Origin: Panonychus citri
Lineage: Eukaryota; Arthropoda; Arachnida; Trombidiformes; Tetranychidae
Direction: 5' to 3'
Assembly: GCF_014898815.1 (NCBI RefSeq)
Contig: NW_026515429.1
Span: forward strand, 1-64,000
DNA length: 64,000 nucleotides
How positions within the stretch are numbered: the stretch's first letter is position 1; each line of letters starts with the position of its first letter. The translations under genes and the position numbers were made by a program. The notes under the pieces were generated by a model. It was not told the DNA's origin. It searched no databases and was given only the letters and a program-made list of their open reading frames with translations. Positions 37,187 through 48,765 of the stretch are shown here, one piece after another.

Positions 37187-37402
37187 GGTGTCAATCACTT
37201 TTGTCAATCAAGTCGCGGACAATCAAACAATCAACATAAAATGATTGAAAAAAAAACAACTTACAATTAAAATCACAACTTGACACTAAAGCCACAGGAT
37301 TTGCACTGAGAAGCATTACTGTTACATTGTCACAAAATTGTTATTGAAAAGGAATAACTGATGATTAATAAATTGATTAATGATAATGAGTTGATTGAGA
37401 GA

Positions 37403-37645
37403 GATTTAAATTAAGTTGGGTTGTCACTGTAAAAGTTAACAATAGATTAAGCAAAGCCTGGAAGGTTTAAGACAATAAATCCACTACTTTATCAAGTATC
37501 TGCTACTTTCATGGTCAATAGCAAGTTGACTGAACAATTGACTGTCGCTCCGTTTCTAGTTTTAGTAGAACCTTGATCTCAGTCAAGGGAACCTGTACCC
37601 ATGTACATGTATAAGCTTCGATCTAAATATAAACTCATGTACTAA
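37403..37645 (-). repeat. Inverted-repeat arm, right of the Ca2+-ATPase copy 1
   Basis: This is the reverse complement of 29635-29870. It lies between the two tandem ATPase copies, just upstream of copy 1's start codon flank. Confidence 0.75.
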
Positions 37646-37654
37646 GTTCAATTA

Positions 37655-37910
37655 TTGTGCAAGTTAATCAAATTGATAACTAACAAGCAGATAATCCTCA
37701 TGATTGGATTTTTCTAGATTAATCATCATTTAATGCTCTGATCATAAGGTCTTCATTATCAGCTTTATCATAATCTTAAGTTTGATTGAACAATTCAATT
37801 AGCGATATCAGTTGATCTTGAAGGTTGAATGTTTTATTTAGATCTATGTTCAAACTTCCGGCTATTGGTCTAGGCCAATTCGAGGGTCAGGAACAAATGA
37901 TACTAAAAAA
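37655..37910. pseudogene. Junction patch of DXO-unit fragments
   Basis: Positions about 37655-37835 are the inverted 3' flank of a DXO-like gene (compare 23868-24012). Positions 37838-37905 are a direct fragment of copy C's N-terminal coding region (compare about 28206-28362) with an internal deletion of about 85 bp across a short TTGG repeat. The patch sits exactly at the joint between the two ATPase duplicates. Confidence 0.7.
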
Positions 37911-38503
37911 GATGAAAATCTAAGCACTTATTAAGCAGCTTAAAAATCATTTAGCTAAACAACCTAATAGATAATTAACTCAAATTAGAGTTAATTGTTC
38001 AAATAAAATCTATTTTACATCACATTAGAGACTTTTATCGGAGTGAATGTTGTAAGTTTATGTAATTATTAGATCAATGAGATGATCTTTTTTAATGAGA
38101 ATATTTTTTTACATATATAAGGAACGATTGATGCAAATTATCTCGATAACTATCGAAATGAGTTCTACAAAAATCTTCAAATTTAGACTTACTAATTTCA
38201 TCACCATTTAGACTTTAATCCCGATATTATTCAATGCTAATTTTCGGTAGGACGATCAAAAAGTTATTGTTAATGGTCACGATTAAGAGCATCATACGAA
38301 TACTGGTTTTTATTAGTATTAATAGTTACTATTTAGATCGATTTTTATTGATATATCGGTATTTTTAATGCAAATAATGGTTGATTAATCCATTTTTCTG
38401 GTTTATATTAGTTCATTTTTTAATTAAAATGAGACTAAATTAAGAGTGTAAAGGTAGGATTTTTTGTCCATATAAAATGCATCATGTCCTCGAACCAACA
38501 GTT

Positions 38504-41500
38504 TCACGAAAAGCTTGAACAACTCGAATCTATGATTAGAAAATAGTCGAAATTAAAATTGAATCTTCTTATTTCAATGATATCATTTGCTTTTACCTGA
38601 GTTCTGATTCTTGAATATCCTCTAATCCAAAGGATTTTTCCTGATGGACCATTACCTTTGGAATAATCTGATTGATACTTAAGCAGGTCTATTTGAGGAG
38701 GCGTTGAACCAACAGTAAACTTTTTCGAGAGTGTGTTTTTCGGGATCGTTATTAAAATTTGATGCCAAATTAAGGCTGATAGTCCGAAAAATATTGACCA
38801 AATCCATTGGTCAAGCGTTAAAGGTACCACTTTAAATGCGATACCACCAAAGTTGATGATCAAGATCTGAAAAAAAGAGATGATTAATCTTCAATACAAT
38901 CCAACTCAAACAAAGATCTCTTTGTAGATTAACCATTGAATCATTTGCTATTAAGGAAAGTCTGGAAGATTAAGATTCCAGTATATTAATATTTACCTGA
39001 GTAATGAAAGTTCCGATTATAACTGATATGTAAATTTTGTTTGATAAAATTGATTCAAAAACGTTTCTTTCGTCATTAATTTTTCGAGCATTAATCTCGT
39101 TGCTGAGAGACATTAAAACCAATACGTTAAAAATAATAGTATAATGCTGAGTTGGTGGTGAGTTCAATGGTAAACGCATCCCAGAGTCGATATCGAAAAA
39201 AGTTGGACCTAAAATAAACGAAAAGAACAAATTACTTCAGAATCGGCACAGGACAAAGATAATTCAACGGTAATCATTTGGTAATTTCTTCCAAATTCAA
39301 AAGAAATCAATAGCAAATCTATTGGAAATTGATACGAAAAATAAGCATTTTTACCATAAAATAACAGAGACAAAATTATGAAAGTTTGATAAAGAGCTTG
39401 TCCTAAAATGTTTCGAGCCATTCGTCGGGATATGATTGGTTTATTACGACCATAGGGTTTCAAGTAGCAGTTCTGGTGTTGGTTGTTCAGCCAGTGCAAG
39501 ACCTGCGAAAGTGTCCATTGCCAGATTGATCCAGAGCATTTGAACGGCTTGAAGAGGAGAACTGATAAAGGAAAGGAAAATGTCATATCAAGATTTGAGT
39601 TAAATTCATGAAAATTTGTTACTTCAGCACAAGCGCCAATGAACGCAACTAAACAGGCGATTATATTAATGGTCAATTGAATTAAATAAACTGAATACAT
39701 TTACAAAAACAGCGGCAACGATTGAGGTGAAATTATCGTCAGTCAAAATAATATCAGAGGCTTCTTTAGCAACATCAGTTCCCGATATTCCCATAGCAAA
39801 ACCGACGTCCGCTTTTTTCAACGCGGGTCCGTCATTTGTACCATCACCTGTGACCGCAACTATTTGACGAGTAGTATTATGTAATTTTGATTCAATCATA
39901 TGTTTAACCAAAATGTATTTATCTGACGGACTTGATCTTGCGAGAACTCGTAAATTAGGCCAAACAGTGTCAAATAGCTTTTGGTCAACTTTACCGCTCG
40001 AATCACGAATAAGAGAGTTAAATTTTTTACCATCGAGAACGAGGAAATTTTCATTCGGTGTTATTATGCCACATTTAGTCGCTATCGAACGCGCTGTGTT
40101 GGGATTATCTCCTGTTACCATGCGAACTACAATTCCGGCCTTTTTACAGTTTCTGATTGCAGATGGAACTTCATCTCGAATAGGATCTTCGAGTCCAGTC
40201 ATACAGATCATCGTTAAGCCTGAAAGTATAGTTTCTTCACTGTCCCAATCTGGTTCCTTGGTTATTTCAATTTCGTTGTCTCCTTTTGCCTTCCCATACA
40301 CGTAGTCTTTGTAAGCGACTGTTATGGTTCGCAGGCCATTGCCGGCTCGATAATATCGACAATGAAACGAGACTTTTCCGACTGAGAAAAGTTCTGATTG
40401 AGCCTGAGCTATCGAAAATGTAATCACATCTTCTGTTATGATTTCACTTGCACCTTTGACATGAACTCGAAAACCTCGTTCGGTTTTAATTACTGTGCTC
40501 ATTGATTTTCGTTTAGAATTAAAAGTGTAAACTTTGTACAAAGATTCTTCTGGAATTTGATTTCGAATATCCTGATAATCAGCACCAAGATTGAGAACTA
40601 AACCAAGTAGTCCACATTCGGTCTTATTCCCGACCTGACGTGCTAATGCTCCAGGTTTTTCAGGAGGCTTTGAGGAGAAAAGAAGAAAAGTTCAAATAAA
40701 ATGATCGAAAACTCAACGCAATTCTGGTCCTATTCTTACCAAGATTTTCGAAGTGTAACCTGAATTGACTGATATACTTTCGACTATTAGTTTACCGACT
40801 TCATGAGGCAGTTCTTCAATTCGAGGTATTTGATGCCAAAGTTTTTCACAGATAAAAGCGGTGACCACCGTCATCCGGTTCGTTGTTAAAGTTCCAGTTT
40901 TATCTGAACAAATTGTCGTTGCATTTCCCATAGTCTCACAGGCATCCAAATGTCGCACTAAATTATTTACAAACATCATTTTCTAAGCAGAAATCAAATT
41001 AAATATCAGATAAAAAAGTTGAGAAAATGATTTTTGTTAGTATTACCTTAACAGAATAGGCTAGCGCTAAAGTGACCGCTAAGGGTAAACCTTCTGGGAC
41101 AGCAACTAAGACCGTTATTCCGACCATAACAAACTTGACATATATAAATCTGTTGCAAATGACCAACTCCTGTTACCGATTGCAAACTCACTGATACAAT
41201 ATCGGACAATTAAGATAATCACCGTTACCGTAGCCATCGCAGAGCCTTAATTAAGAGTAAGTTAATTAGAAAACATTTCATCTTCTAAGATCAACTTACC
41301 GATGTAAGTGATCTGAATGGCCAAACGAGTGATTTTCGCTTGTAATATTGACTTATTTGAACTTTTTTCTTCGGCCATTTCATTTTCTTCATCATTTACG
41401 TGATCGGCAGGCGCTTCATTTGATTCTAAAATTAACCATGATTGGTATATTTTAATTTAGGCTCTATTATTAATTCATATATATTGTTACCTTCATTCTG

Positions 41501-44500
41501 TTTTTTGATTAATTTTTTATCTTTTTTTGCTGCTCCCAGTAGACTCATGATTATACCAGTTTGGGAATTGATCCCCACCGCAGTTACAACCATTTTCCCG
41601 CTTCCTTCCATAACATGAGTTCCCGATAATAAGAAAGGGTCGGTCTCTGGACTTTTAATTACATGATCAGATTCCCCAGTGATTGAACTCTCGTCGATTT
41701 TCAGATCATTACTTTGTATAACAATACCATCAGCAGGGATAAGATCACCTGAAGAAATTGAAATTATTTGATTACTTATAAATTGTCATTCTTGAATTTA
41801 AATCAAAAATAGTAATTGGGACAAAGATAAATATTAATAGTGGGGCAACAATTAAGTAACAATCAAATCTAATCGTGTTAATTACATTAGTAAATTGATA
41901 AAATGTCTTAATTATAAAAAGAAACAATCAATTCCAATTTCAGTATTTCAATTTAACTGTTTGGATATCAAGTTAATTATTATCAATGTTTTAATTATAA
42001 TCACTGTGATTATCATTACTAGTGAGTAATTATTATTATACAAATTTATAAATTAATCAGAAATTAATTGTTTACTCAAATGACAAAACATACAAAAAGT
42101 GTAACATTGATTTATGAGGTTTCATTGACTTTCCAATGTTATACATGTCCAATGTATTATTATAATATTTACATACGATCAACAATTTTGTATTTGGTGA
42201 ACTAAATCTCTCTCATCTTCCTTATCCTTCATCTTCATAAAGATTTTCCATAAAGAGTTGATTTTCATGAAGTTCTTGATTTAGAATCAATTTTCATGTA
42301 AAAATCTCGATAGACAATGTCTCTTCAATGGTAAATGATTTTTTGATTAAATTTAAATAAAATTTGAACTTGATCGTTTTAATTGTTCAAATTTATCCAA
42401 TAGTAGCTCAGATATCCAATGAATAATTGAATATTTTGTTTTAATTTTAATCTTCAAAAGTTCAATATTCATCGAAAAAATGACCTCCGAATAAAAAAGA
42501 TCGAAAAACAAAAATTCTATTACTTTAGATATAATTTCATTGTAATTAAACTAATCATCATAAAATTATTATTTATGTATCATGTTAAAGCTTATTATCT
42601 AACCTCTCTAATTATACTAAATTTATTAATCAAAAATCTAAAGTTTTTTAACAATCAAGCGAAATGTAAGCTCGAAAAAATTTTGGCCATTACTTAGTTG
42701 TTTACAGTGTTTTCCATTTGAATTCACCTTCTTTTGCTATTGAAAAAATATGATTTGCAAAAGAATTGACATCCCTTGGGAGATTAAGAGATTAGCCTTT
42801 CAACTTTCGCATTCGAGTTAACATGTTTCTCATTTCGGAAAACGAGGTTTGCAGTCGAAATGACTTTTCCTCGTTTTGTCTTTGTAGAGCTCAAGTTAAA
42901 ATTAATTTTTTTACAGTAAATTTCAGTTTTTCTAATAAATCTTAATTAATTAAATCATAAGAACTGAATTCCAATAATTATTTCAAATTTTTTGCATAAA
43001 AACTGAAATTTACTATAAAAAATTAATAAACTGAGCTCTAAAACAAAACGAGGAAAGTCATTTCGACCAAACCTCGTTTTCAGAAATGAGAAATGTTAAC
43101 TGCGAGATGAAAGGTTATCTTTGACCTAGGGATGTTAATTCTTCTGCAAATCATGTTTTCATAAGCAAGGTGAATAATGAAAAACACTGTACTATAATTG
43201 GCTAGCACCGTGCAAGTGACCAGCTAATTTCTCCTTTGTATCTTGATTACTTTGATGTGTCAAGGTAACTCACCTTCATAACATAGTCACCTTGCCATTA
43301 CACATACAAAAATTATTTCATTTTGCTCATTGAATGATTAAACTGCGATTAACTTGATTATCTTATCGAAAACCCAATGATTTTCAATATTATCAATTTC
43401 TGTGGCTGTATAAGTCTACTAGGCCAGAGACTAACTTACAAGATCACTATTGAGCAACAATCCGATCCCCAACAATAACAAATGTAATTTAGATTATTGT
43501 TGCAATGGTTGATCAAATATTAAGAAGCTTTTAACTTTTTAGGTTAATCATCATGTAATTAGGTTTCCTAAAGTAATTAACTTGTTGATCAACTTTAACT
43601 AATCTCAGGTATCATTATTATATTGTTAATCATTTTAGATTAAATTAATCAGACTAATTGTACTTTTAAACAAAAGGGTAACAAGTATTTGTTTTTGATT
43701 AATTTAACAATCAGCAACTCAATCAGATATTAACAGTTGTGATAATTGTTTTGAATTAGAAAAAAAAATTAGATGATAAATGATTTCAAAGATCAGCTAT
43801 TTGATTACTCAGTTAATTGGATAGTTTGAATTACTTACCATATTTTAATTGTATCACATCACCAACAACAATTTGATTGATCAAAGTTTGATTTACTTCA
43901 CCAGCTCTAAGAACTGATATTTTACTTTCCTGATCAATACGTTCACGTAGACCTAAAATATTATTAATATCATAAAGTAATTAAAGATAATCTAATCAAG
44001 TGATTTACAAATCAATACACTTACCTCTAAATTGTTTCTCTTTAGAATAATCATTGAAAGCAGTAATTAAAACAACAATAACTACAGTGATTAAAATGGC
44101 GGTTCCTTCAATCCAATTTGCTGTTCCTTCATCAGAATGAGTTCCTGAAATCAATCATGTTAATCAATCGTTTAAATGATGATTAGTTGATTGTAACTAG
44201 TGATTTACCTTGAGATTGGTCTTGAGGAGTATAAACTGTAAGACCTAATGAGATTATCGCTGCCACTAATAAGATTAATAAAGTTGGTTCCTTTCCAGCA
44301 ATAAAGACTAATTTTATGAATGTTTTCGGTGGTTTCTTGGGAATCTCATTGACACCGAATATTTTTTTTCTATTTTCAATATCAGACGGAGATCCGGATA
44401 ATCCTAAAAGGAGAGAGAAAAGGAAATTCAATAAAACCATCAAAGTGAACACACACATGGATCCAAATACTCACCTTCATTTGGTGCTGTTCCAAGAGCG

Positions 44501-44643
44501 CGACATAGACCTTGAATTCCGCCAAATTTCCCGTTCAATCGGTCAAAAGCTTCATGTCCTCGAGTTTGCATGAGGTTTTTAAGCTCAGCAAGAGTAATAT
44601 TGAAGATCGATCCATCGGAGATTATGTCAACCTTTGGAACCAT
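38504..44643 (-). pseudogene. PMCA calcium-ATPase, second tandem copy, inactivated
   Basis: All twelve exons are recognisable in the same order as in copy 1, including the start ATG (44643), SDKTGTLT and GDGTNDG. Damage is spread along it. The M4 exon (41045-41240) has lost about seven bases. The large cytoplasmic exon carries three small deletions (near 40340, 40387 and 40427) that together restore the frame but rewrite about 28 residues. A ~19-bp loss near 39690 then introduces a stop shortly after DDNFTSIVAAV. The next exon has lost two bases at its acceptor side (near 39560) and more near 39465 and 39490. Exons 1-3, 8 and 11-12 remain open, so decay is recent. No intact pump can be made. 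Confidence 0.88.
42705..43189. mobile_element. 485-bp inverted-repeat element (MITE) inside the ATPase pseudogene intron
   Basis: The termini are CAGTGTTTT... and ...AAAACACTG, flanked by TA on both sides. Most of the length is one long imperfect hairpin. For example, the left arm AACGAGGTTTGCAGTCGAAATGACTTTTCCTCGTTTTG pairs with a right-arm equivalent near 43045-43085. The paralogous position in copy 1 (about 35678, TTGTTTACCTAATAATTGG) lacks it. It therefore inserted after the tandem duplication. TA target and palindromic form suggest a Tc1/mariner-type MITE. Confidence 0.85.
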
Positions 44644-44780
44644 GGTGTCAATCACTTTTGTCAATCAAGTCTCGGACAATCAAACAATCAACATAAAATG
44701 ATTGAAAAAACAACTTACAATTAAAATCACAACTTGACACTAAAGCCACAGGATTAACACTGAGCAGCATTACTGTTATA

Positions 44781-45507
44781 TTAATAGTATTAAGAGATTA
44801 TCTTTTAATCTGTACATTGTTTTTTTCTTTCATTTATTGTTCAGCTAATCACAAGCCGATTAACTGTAATACACTGTAATTCATTCAGCTGATTACTTTT
44901 AGTGTTAACTTTAAGGTGACCGTGAGACGTGATGACAAAAGTACCTTTGGTTAAGAGATATTTTATTATCATTTATTGATTAAGTACTTTGACTAAGACT
45001 AGCTAAGCACTCATCTCTCTCATTCTAATCATAATGATGAGTAAATCAACGAAAAAGTATAACCATCATTTATAACCAGATGATATTTAATCGTTATCAA
45101 CCATTGATAAGATATTAATAGTTATTAGCAAACTTATCAGAAACAATTCTGGTTTTCACTCAGTAACGATTCAGAGTTTTATTTATTACAGTCTTCAACC
45201 TTTGATTAGAACCTTTTTCACACGAACACGATGATGAGTAACATTCATATTGATCGTTATTGAGCTTTTAATTGCATGAGAACTTATCAACAACCAGCAA
45301 TTTGAATGGACATTTCAACAATTATATCTAATTAACTGTTTTCTTATTAGTATAACCTTTCATTACTTGATTTCTTTAGTTTTACCAATATGTCAATTAG
45401 ATCAAATTTTGGTCCATCATCAATATTGCCATTGGTGAAATTGTTCACACTGATTCTAATCGTTCATTGTTGTTTCATGATTTTCTGGTTAACTTGATTG
45501 TTTCAAA
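44781..45507. other. Upstream region of the ENaC gene
   Basis: This is AT-rich and lies outside the ATPase duplication. It presumably contains the promoter of the plus-strand channel gene at 45508. I see no distinctive regulatory motif or other gene. Confidence 0.5.
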
Positions 45508-46947
45508 ATGGGTAAAAAGATTAAATCTAAGGCCGAAGATCAATGTGTTCATCGATTAGCTGTGATTCTTTATGATTTTTTTCAATTTCTTTGTGCTCTC
45601 GGTTTTCTGGTCCAATTTTCGTACGTGATGATCCGTTATTTTGACTTTGACTATTTGACCATCGCTCATTTCTTTGTCCCAGAAGAGACGAAACTTCCTG
45701 ACGTTTTCCTTTGTGCTGATTTCTTGTCATTTCTCAACTACACCCTTCTCTTTCAGCGATACCCTCAGTTGATCGGTGCTCTTGGTTTATCGAGAAATCA
45801 AATATTAGGACGACCGATAAAAGATGAAATTTTGAGTCGAATGACCGGAGAAGATGCTTCTTATTTGATTAGTAGTTTTCTGACACTTCGTCAAGTAACT
45901 GAGTGTTTTTTCCCATCGGATGTCATCTTTGGTACTTTGGATATAAGAAGTAATTTCGAGAGAAATTTCCATGATCTTTGTGACCTCAAACTCTACTATC
46001 GAAAGTTTTTCGTCTGTTTTGTATTTAGTTGCTCTCAAAATGGTTCGATATTTACAAGTATTGACGATTTCTACAGAGATCCAATTCCAGAAGAGTTGTT
46101 TCTTCTTCGACTTCGACAATCTGTTTTCGCTTCAACCGATTTCCTTTTCATCGGAGCAACTGAACATTTAACTCTTCCCTTCAGCCCATCATGTAAAATG
46201 GATGTTCAAATAGTCGGAAATTATCCAAGAGCTTTTCGATACCATTTAAAAACTGTCCAATTGAAACTTCTCCCTCCACCATATGAGACTTCATGTAGAG
46301 ATTATTCTGACATTCAAACTAATTTCACTTCGAGAGATAGTATTATCGACAGTTGTTTAACCCAAAGGTCTATAATTGCGTCTGGATGTCCACACCCGTT
46401 GTCTCTTCAATCCTCTACATGGAATTCACGATTCGCTACTGAGTGTTATCGGTCAAAGTCTGGAAATGTTACTTATCGACGACTCATGAATTCAATTGTC
46501 GATGATTGTTTTCGTCTTAATGCTCAACCCGATTGCTCACGAACTACAATATTTACTCAAGGTCGTTCTCCAGTCTCGATAAGTGGAAATTTTAGTACAC
46601 TAGTAATGGACGAAACCAAAGAACCGTCAATTATTATTGCTTATACACCGAAAATGACTTGGATCGATCTTTTTGTCCAAATTGGTTCCGTGCTCGGTAC
46701 TTGGTTTGGTTTCTCAATTCTGATCCATATTCCAAAAGTATCTAAATTTTTAGTTTATCATTTTCATTCGTGTGTTACATGTTCAAAGTGTTACAAATCT
46801 CGAAGAAAAATTAAAGGCTTACCACAAAAACGATCACTTGATTCAAAACTATCTTTAAGTTGGCCGAAAAAAAATCAACAATTAAAATCTCGTAACCATC
46901 CAATTCGTTATTTATCGCCAAGGCGAATCCCGGCGAAAAGGACGTGA
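45508..46947 (+). CDS. Degenerin/ENaC-type sodium channel subunit, single exon
   Basis: The protein is 479 aa from ATG 45508, shorter than the usual 500-700 for the family. Topology fits: a short cytosolic N-terminus, a membrane segment at about residues 17-42, a Cys-bearing extracellular domain, then a second membrane segment with WIDLFVQIGSVLGTWFGFS. GFS occupies the G-x-S selectivity-filter position. The C-terminus is short and basic and contains CVTCSKCYKS. The His-Gly gating motif usual before TM1 is not seen. DEG/ENaC subunits assemble as trimers to pass Na+ across the plasma membrane and in arthropods often serve chemo- or mechanosensation. An intronless gene with nearby broken copies (22785-23275 and 48101-48200) fits a rapidly turning-over lineage-specific family. 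Confidence 0.82.
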   Translation: MGKKIKSKAEDQCVHRLAVILYDFFQFLCALGFLVQFSYVMIRYFDFDYLTIAHFFVPEETKLPDVFLCADFLSFLNYTLLFQRYPQLIGALGLSRNQILGRPIKDEILSRMTGEDASYLISSFLTLRQVTECFFPSDVIFGTLDIRSNFERNFHDLCDLKLYYRKFFVCFVFSCSQNGSIFTSIDDFYRDPIPEELFLLRLRQSVFASTDFLFIGATEHLTLPFSPSCKMDVQIVGNYPRAFRYHLKTVQLKLLPPPYETSCRDYSDIQTNFTSRDSIIDSCLTQRSIIASGCPHPLSLQSSTWNSRFATECYRSKSGNVTYRRLMNSIVDDCFRLNAQPDCSRTTIFTQGRSPVSISGNFSTLVMDETKEPSIIIAYTPKMTWIDLFVQIGSVLGTWFGFSILIHIPKVSKFLVYHFHSCVTCSKCYKSRRKIKGLPQKRSLDSKLSLSWPKKNQQLKSRNHPIRYLSPRRIPAKRT

Positions 46948-47522
46948 TATGTTCAAGAGACAAATTCATTTCAATTTGTTTAATTTACATCTTGAACGAG
47001 GAAATTAATCATTCAGAGTAACAAAGAGTCAAAATTATAAATTGTAACGTTTTTTCTGGTTACAATTGGTTCATTTGACAAACTAATGTCAAAGTAAACT
47101 TGTGAATAAATATTGACGAGGAAATACGAGTACCAATACTTACGTTTCTATGGTTTTAACAATATCATCCGATGAAAATTAGCATAATAAAGTTCCTCTA
47201 AAGTTTTACTTACATGTTGGGTGATAAAAACTCGGATAGAAAAGAGTAATTGTTTGTTAAGAGTTTGAACTTCTAAAAAAATAAACCTGATTAAATTAAA
47301 ACTCTGGGACCCTCAAAGAAAATGATATACAATCATGTAAAAAAGGATAAGTTTTGGGTCAATTTTATACATTTAGAAGAGTGAATTTACTTGAGAAAGT
47401 TCCAATTGAATTGTTTGAATGCATCTAGCCATCCGAATTGATCGGGTATCAGTTATTACAATCGAGCTATTCTATTAAACATTGAATTCAATTTATTAAT
47501 TTGTGGTTAATCAATCATCATC
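46948..47522. other. Intergenic, ENaC 3' flank
   Basis: This is AT-rich non-coding sequence between the channel gene and the small secreted-peptide frame. I see no feature in it. Confidence 0.5.
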
Positions 47523-47714
47523 ATGAACTTCATGGTTCTCAAAGCTCTTTTCATCGCCATGTTCTGTTTCGTTAGTTTTTCCGCTGGTGATTCCCACTTC
47601 ATCTCTGGTCGTGGAGTAGAATATCTAGTGCGATCTAAGCGACAATTGTCACCTGATAGAGGACCCGCTCCCCAAAAACCAGTCGACAAAACAGCACCAA
47701 TTAGGACAGAATAA
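47523..47714 (+). CDS. Small secreted peptide precursor, 63 aa
   Basis: The single open frame begins with a hydrophobic N-terminus (VLKALFIAMFCFVSFSAG) typical of a signal peptide. It then has a short spacer and a basic RSKR site. Cleavage after RSKR would release a C-terminal 23-residue peptide starting with Gln, which could cyclise to pyroglutamate. It is rich in Pro and charged residues (QLSPDRGPAPQKPV...). There are no cysteines. This is the layout of a neuropeptide or salivary-effector precursor. I do not recognise a family, and the frame is short enough that chance cannot be excluded. Confidence 0.42.
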   Translation: MNFMVLKALFIAMFCFVSFSAGDSHFISGRGVEYLVRSKRQLSPDRGPAPQKPVDKTAPIRTE

Positions 47715-48100
47715 TCTTTTCAATTATGTCTATTAGATTATTCGCTAAACAATTGTAATGGTGCTCGTGGTGATTGAAGTGACCTAACTTACTTTGTACT
47801 TTGTTCCATAACGATGTATCATAGAGATTAAGACACAAGAGATTTACTGACCATTTATTATCGAAAATTCGTAAAATAAAATAAGTTTTCATTCTTAATA
47901 ACTATCGTTTCTATTCCTTTGAAACCCAAGAACGATATTTCTCACATTTTAAAAAGCATACGGTTGATACCAATGTGAGGAGTTCTGAATGGATTCAAAC
48001 TAAGGTACAAATTGAGGCTGAACCAGCCGTTTTTTGGTAATTTATAAGTAACTATGTTATTGGTACCTTACAACCATCTACGTGGAATTATCATTAATTT

Positions 48101-48200
48101 AGTTGAAAAAAATCAGCAATCAAAATCTTTTAACCTTCCAATTCGTTATTAATCACCAAGGCGAATCCTGGTAACGAAAGAGAACGTGATAAGTTAAAGA
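48101..48200 (+). pseudogene. Remnant of ENaC C-terminal coding sequence
   Basis: The stretch AAATCAGCAATCAAAATC through CCAAGGCGAATCCTGG matches the last codons of the channel at 46868-46945 and of the pseudogene at 22785, with indels and stops. It is a third, nearly erased copy. The rest of 47715-48765 shows no gene. Confidence 0.65.
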
Positions 48201-48765
48201 GACGTTCTCTTGATAAAATGGTTTTGTCTTAAATAGAATTCTATCTTAGTAGTAAGATGTGTCTAAACGTTAAAAAGGGAGGAGCTTAATGTTGTTAGGG
48301 GTGATGAATGAAAGTATAGGTGAATACCAAATGTTAATGAAGGAAAAAGCTTAAAAAAGCTAAAGGCTAAGTTTTAAAAGAAAAGTGCAAGATTGTTAAG
48401 CCAATGGAAAAGTTAAAATAAAGAAAAGTGATTAAGTTCCAAAGGATTATAATCAAATTAAGGTAAGTTAAGAACCCGAAAAAGAAAAAGAAAAGACAAT
48501 TAAAGTTTTAATTTTCAAATTTAATTTTTATTTGAAGGAAGAAGTTATAATTGAAGACGCTTGGGACACTGAATGAGCTCGAAAGAGTCATATGTGCGCG
48601 CTTCTTACAGGGGAGAAGTGAATAACTTGAGGGATGATAGGGAGAGTTCGGGTTGGGGTTTTCTTGATGGGGAGGAGTGGAGGGAACAGGTGAAGCCGGT
48701 GAATGATGATGATGGAGATGACTCGATCCCAATCTCTGAGTGATCAGACTGTGGACCAGTCACTC

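Larger units (their letters stand above)
37921..44780 (-). repeat. Tandem segmental duplication unit 2 (unit 1 at 30325-37330)
   Basis: Starting at AAATCTAAGCACTTATTAAG the sequence repeats 30325-37330 with high identity in both exons and introns. Differences are mainly small deletions plus a 485-bp insertion at 42705. Retention of introns shows DNA-level duplication, not retroposition. Confidence 0.9.
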
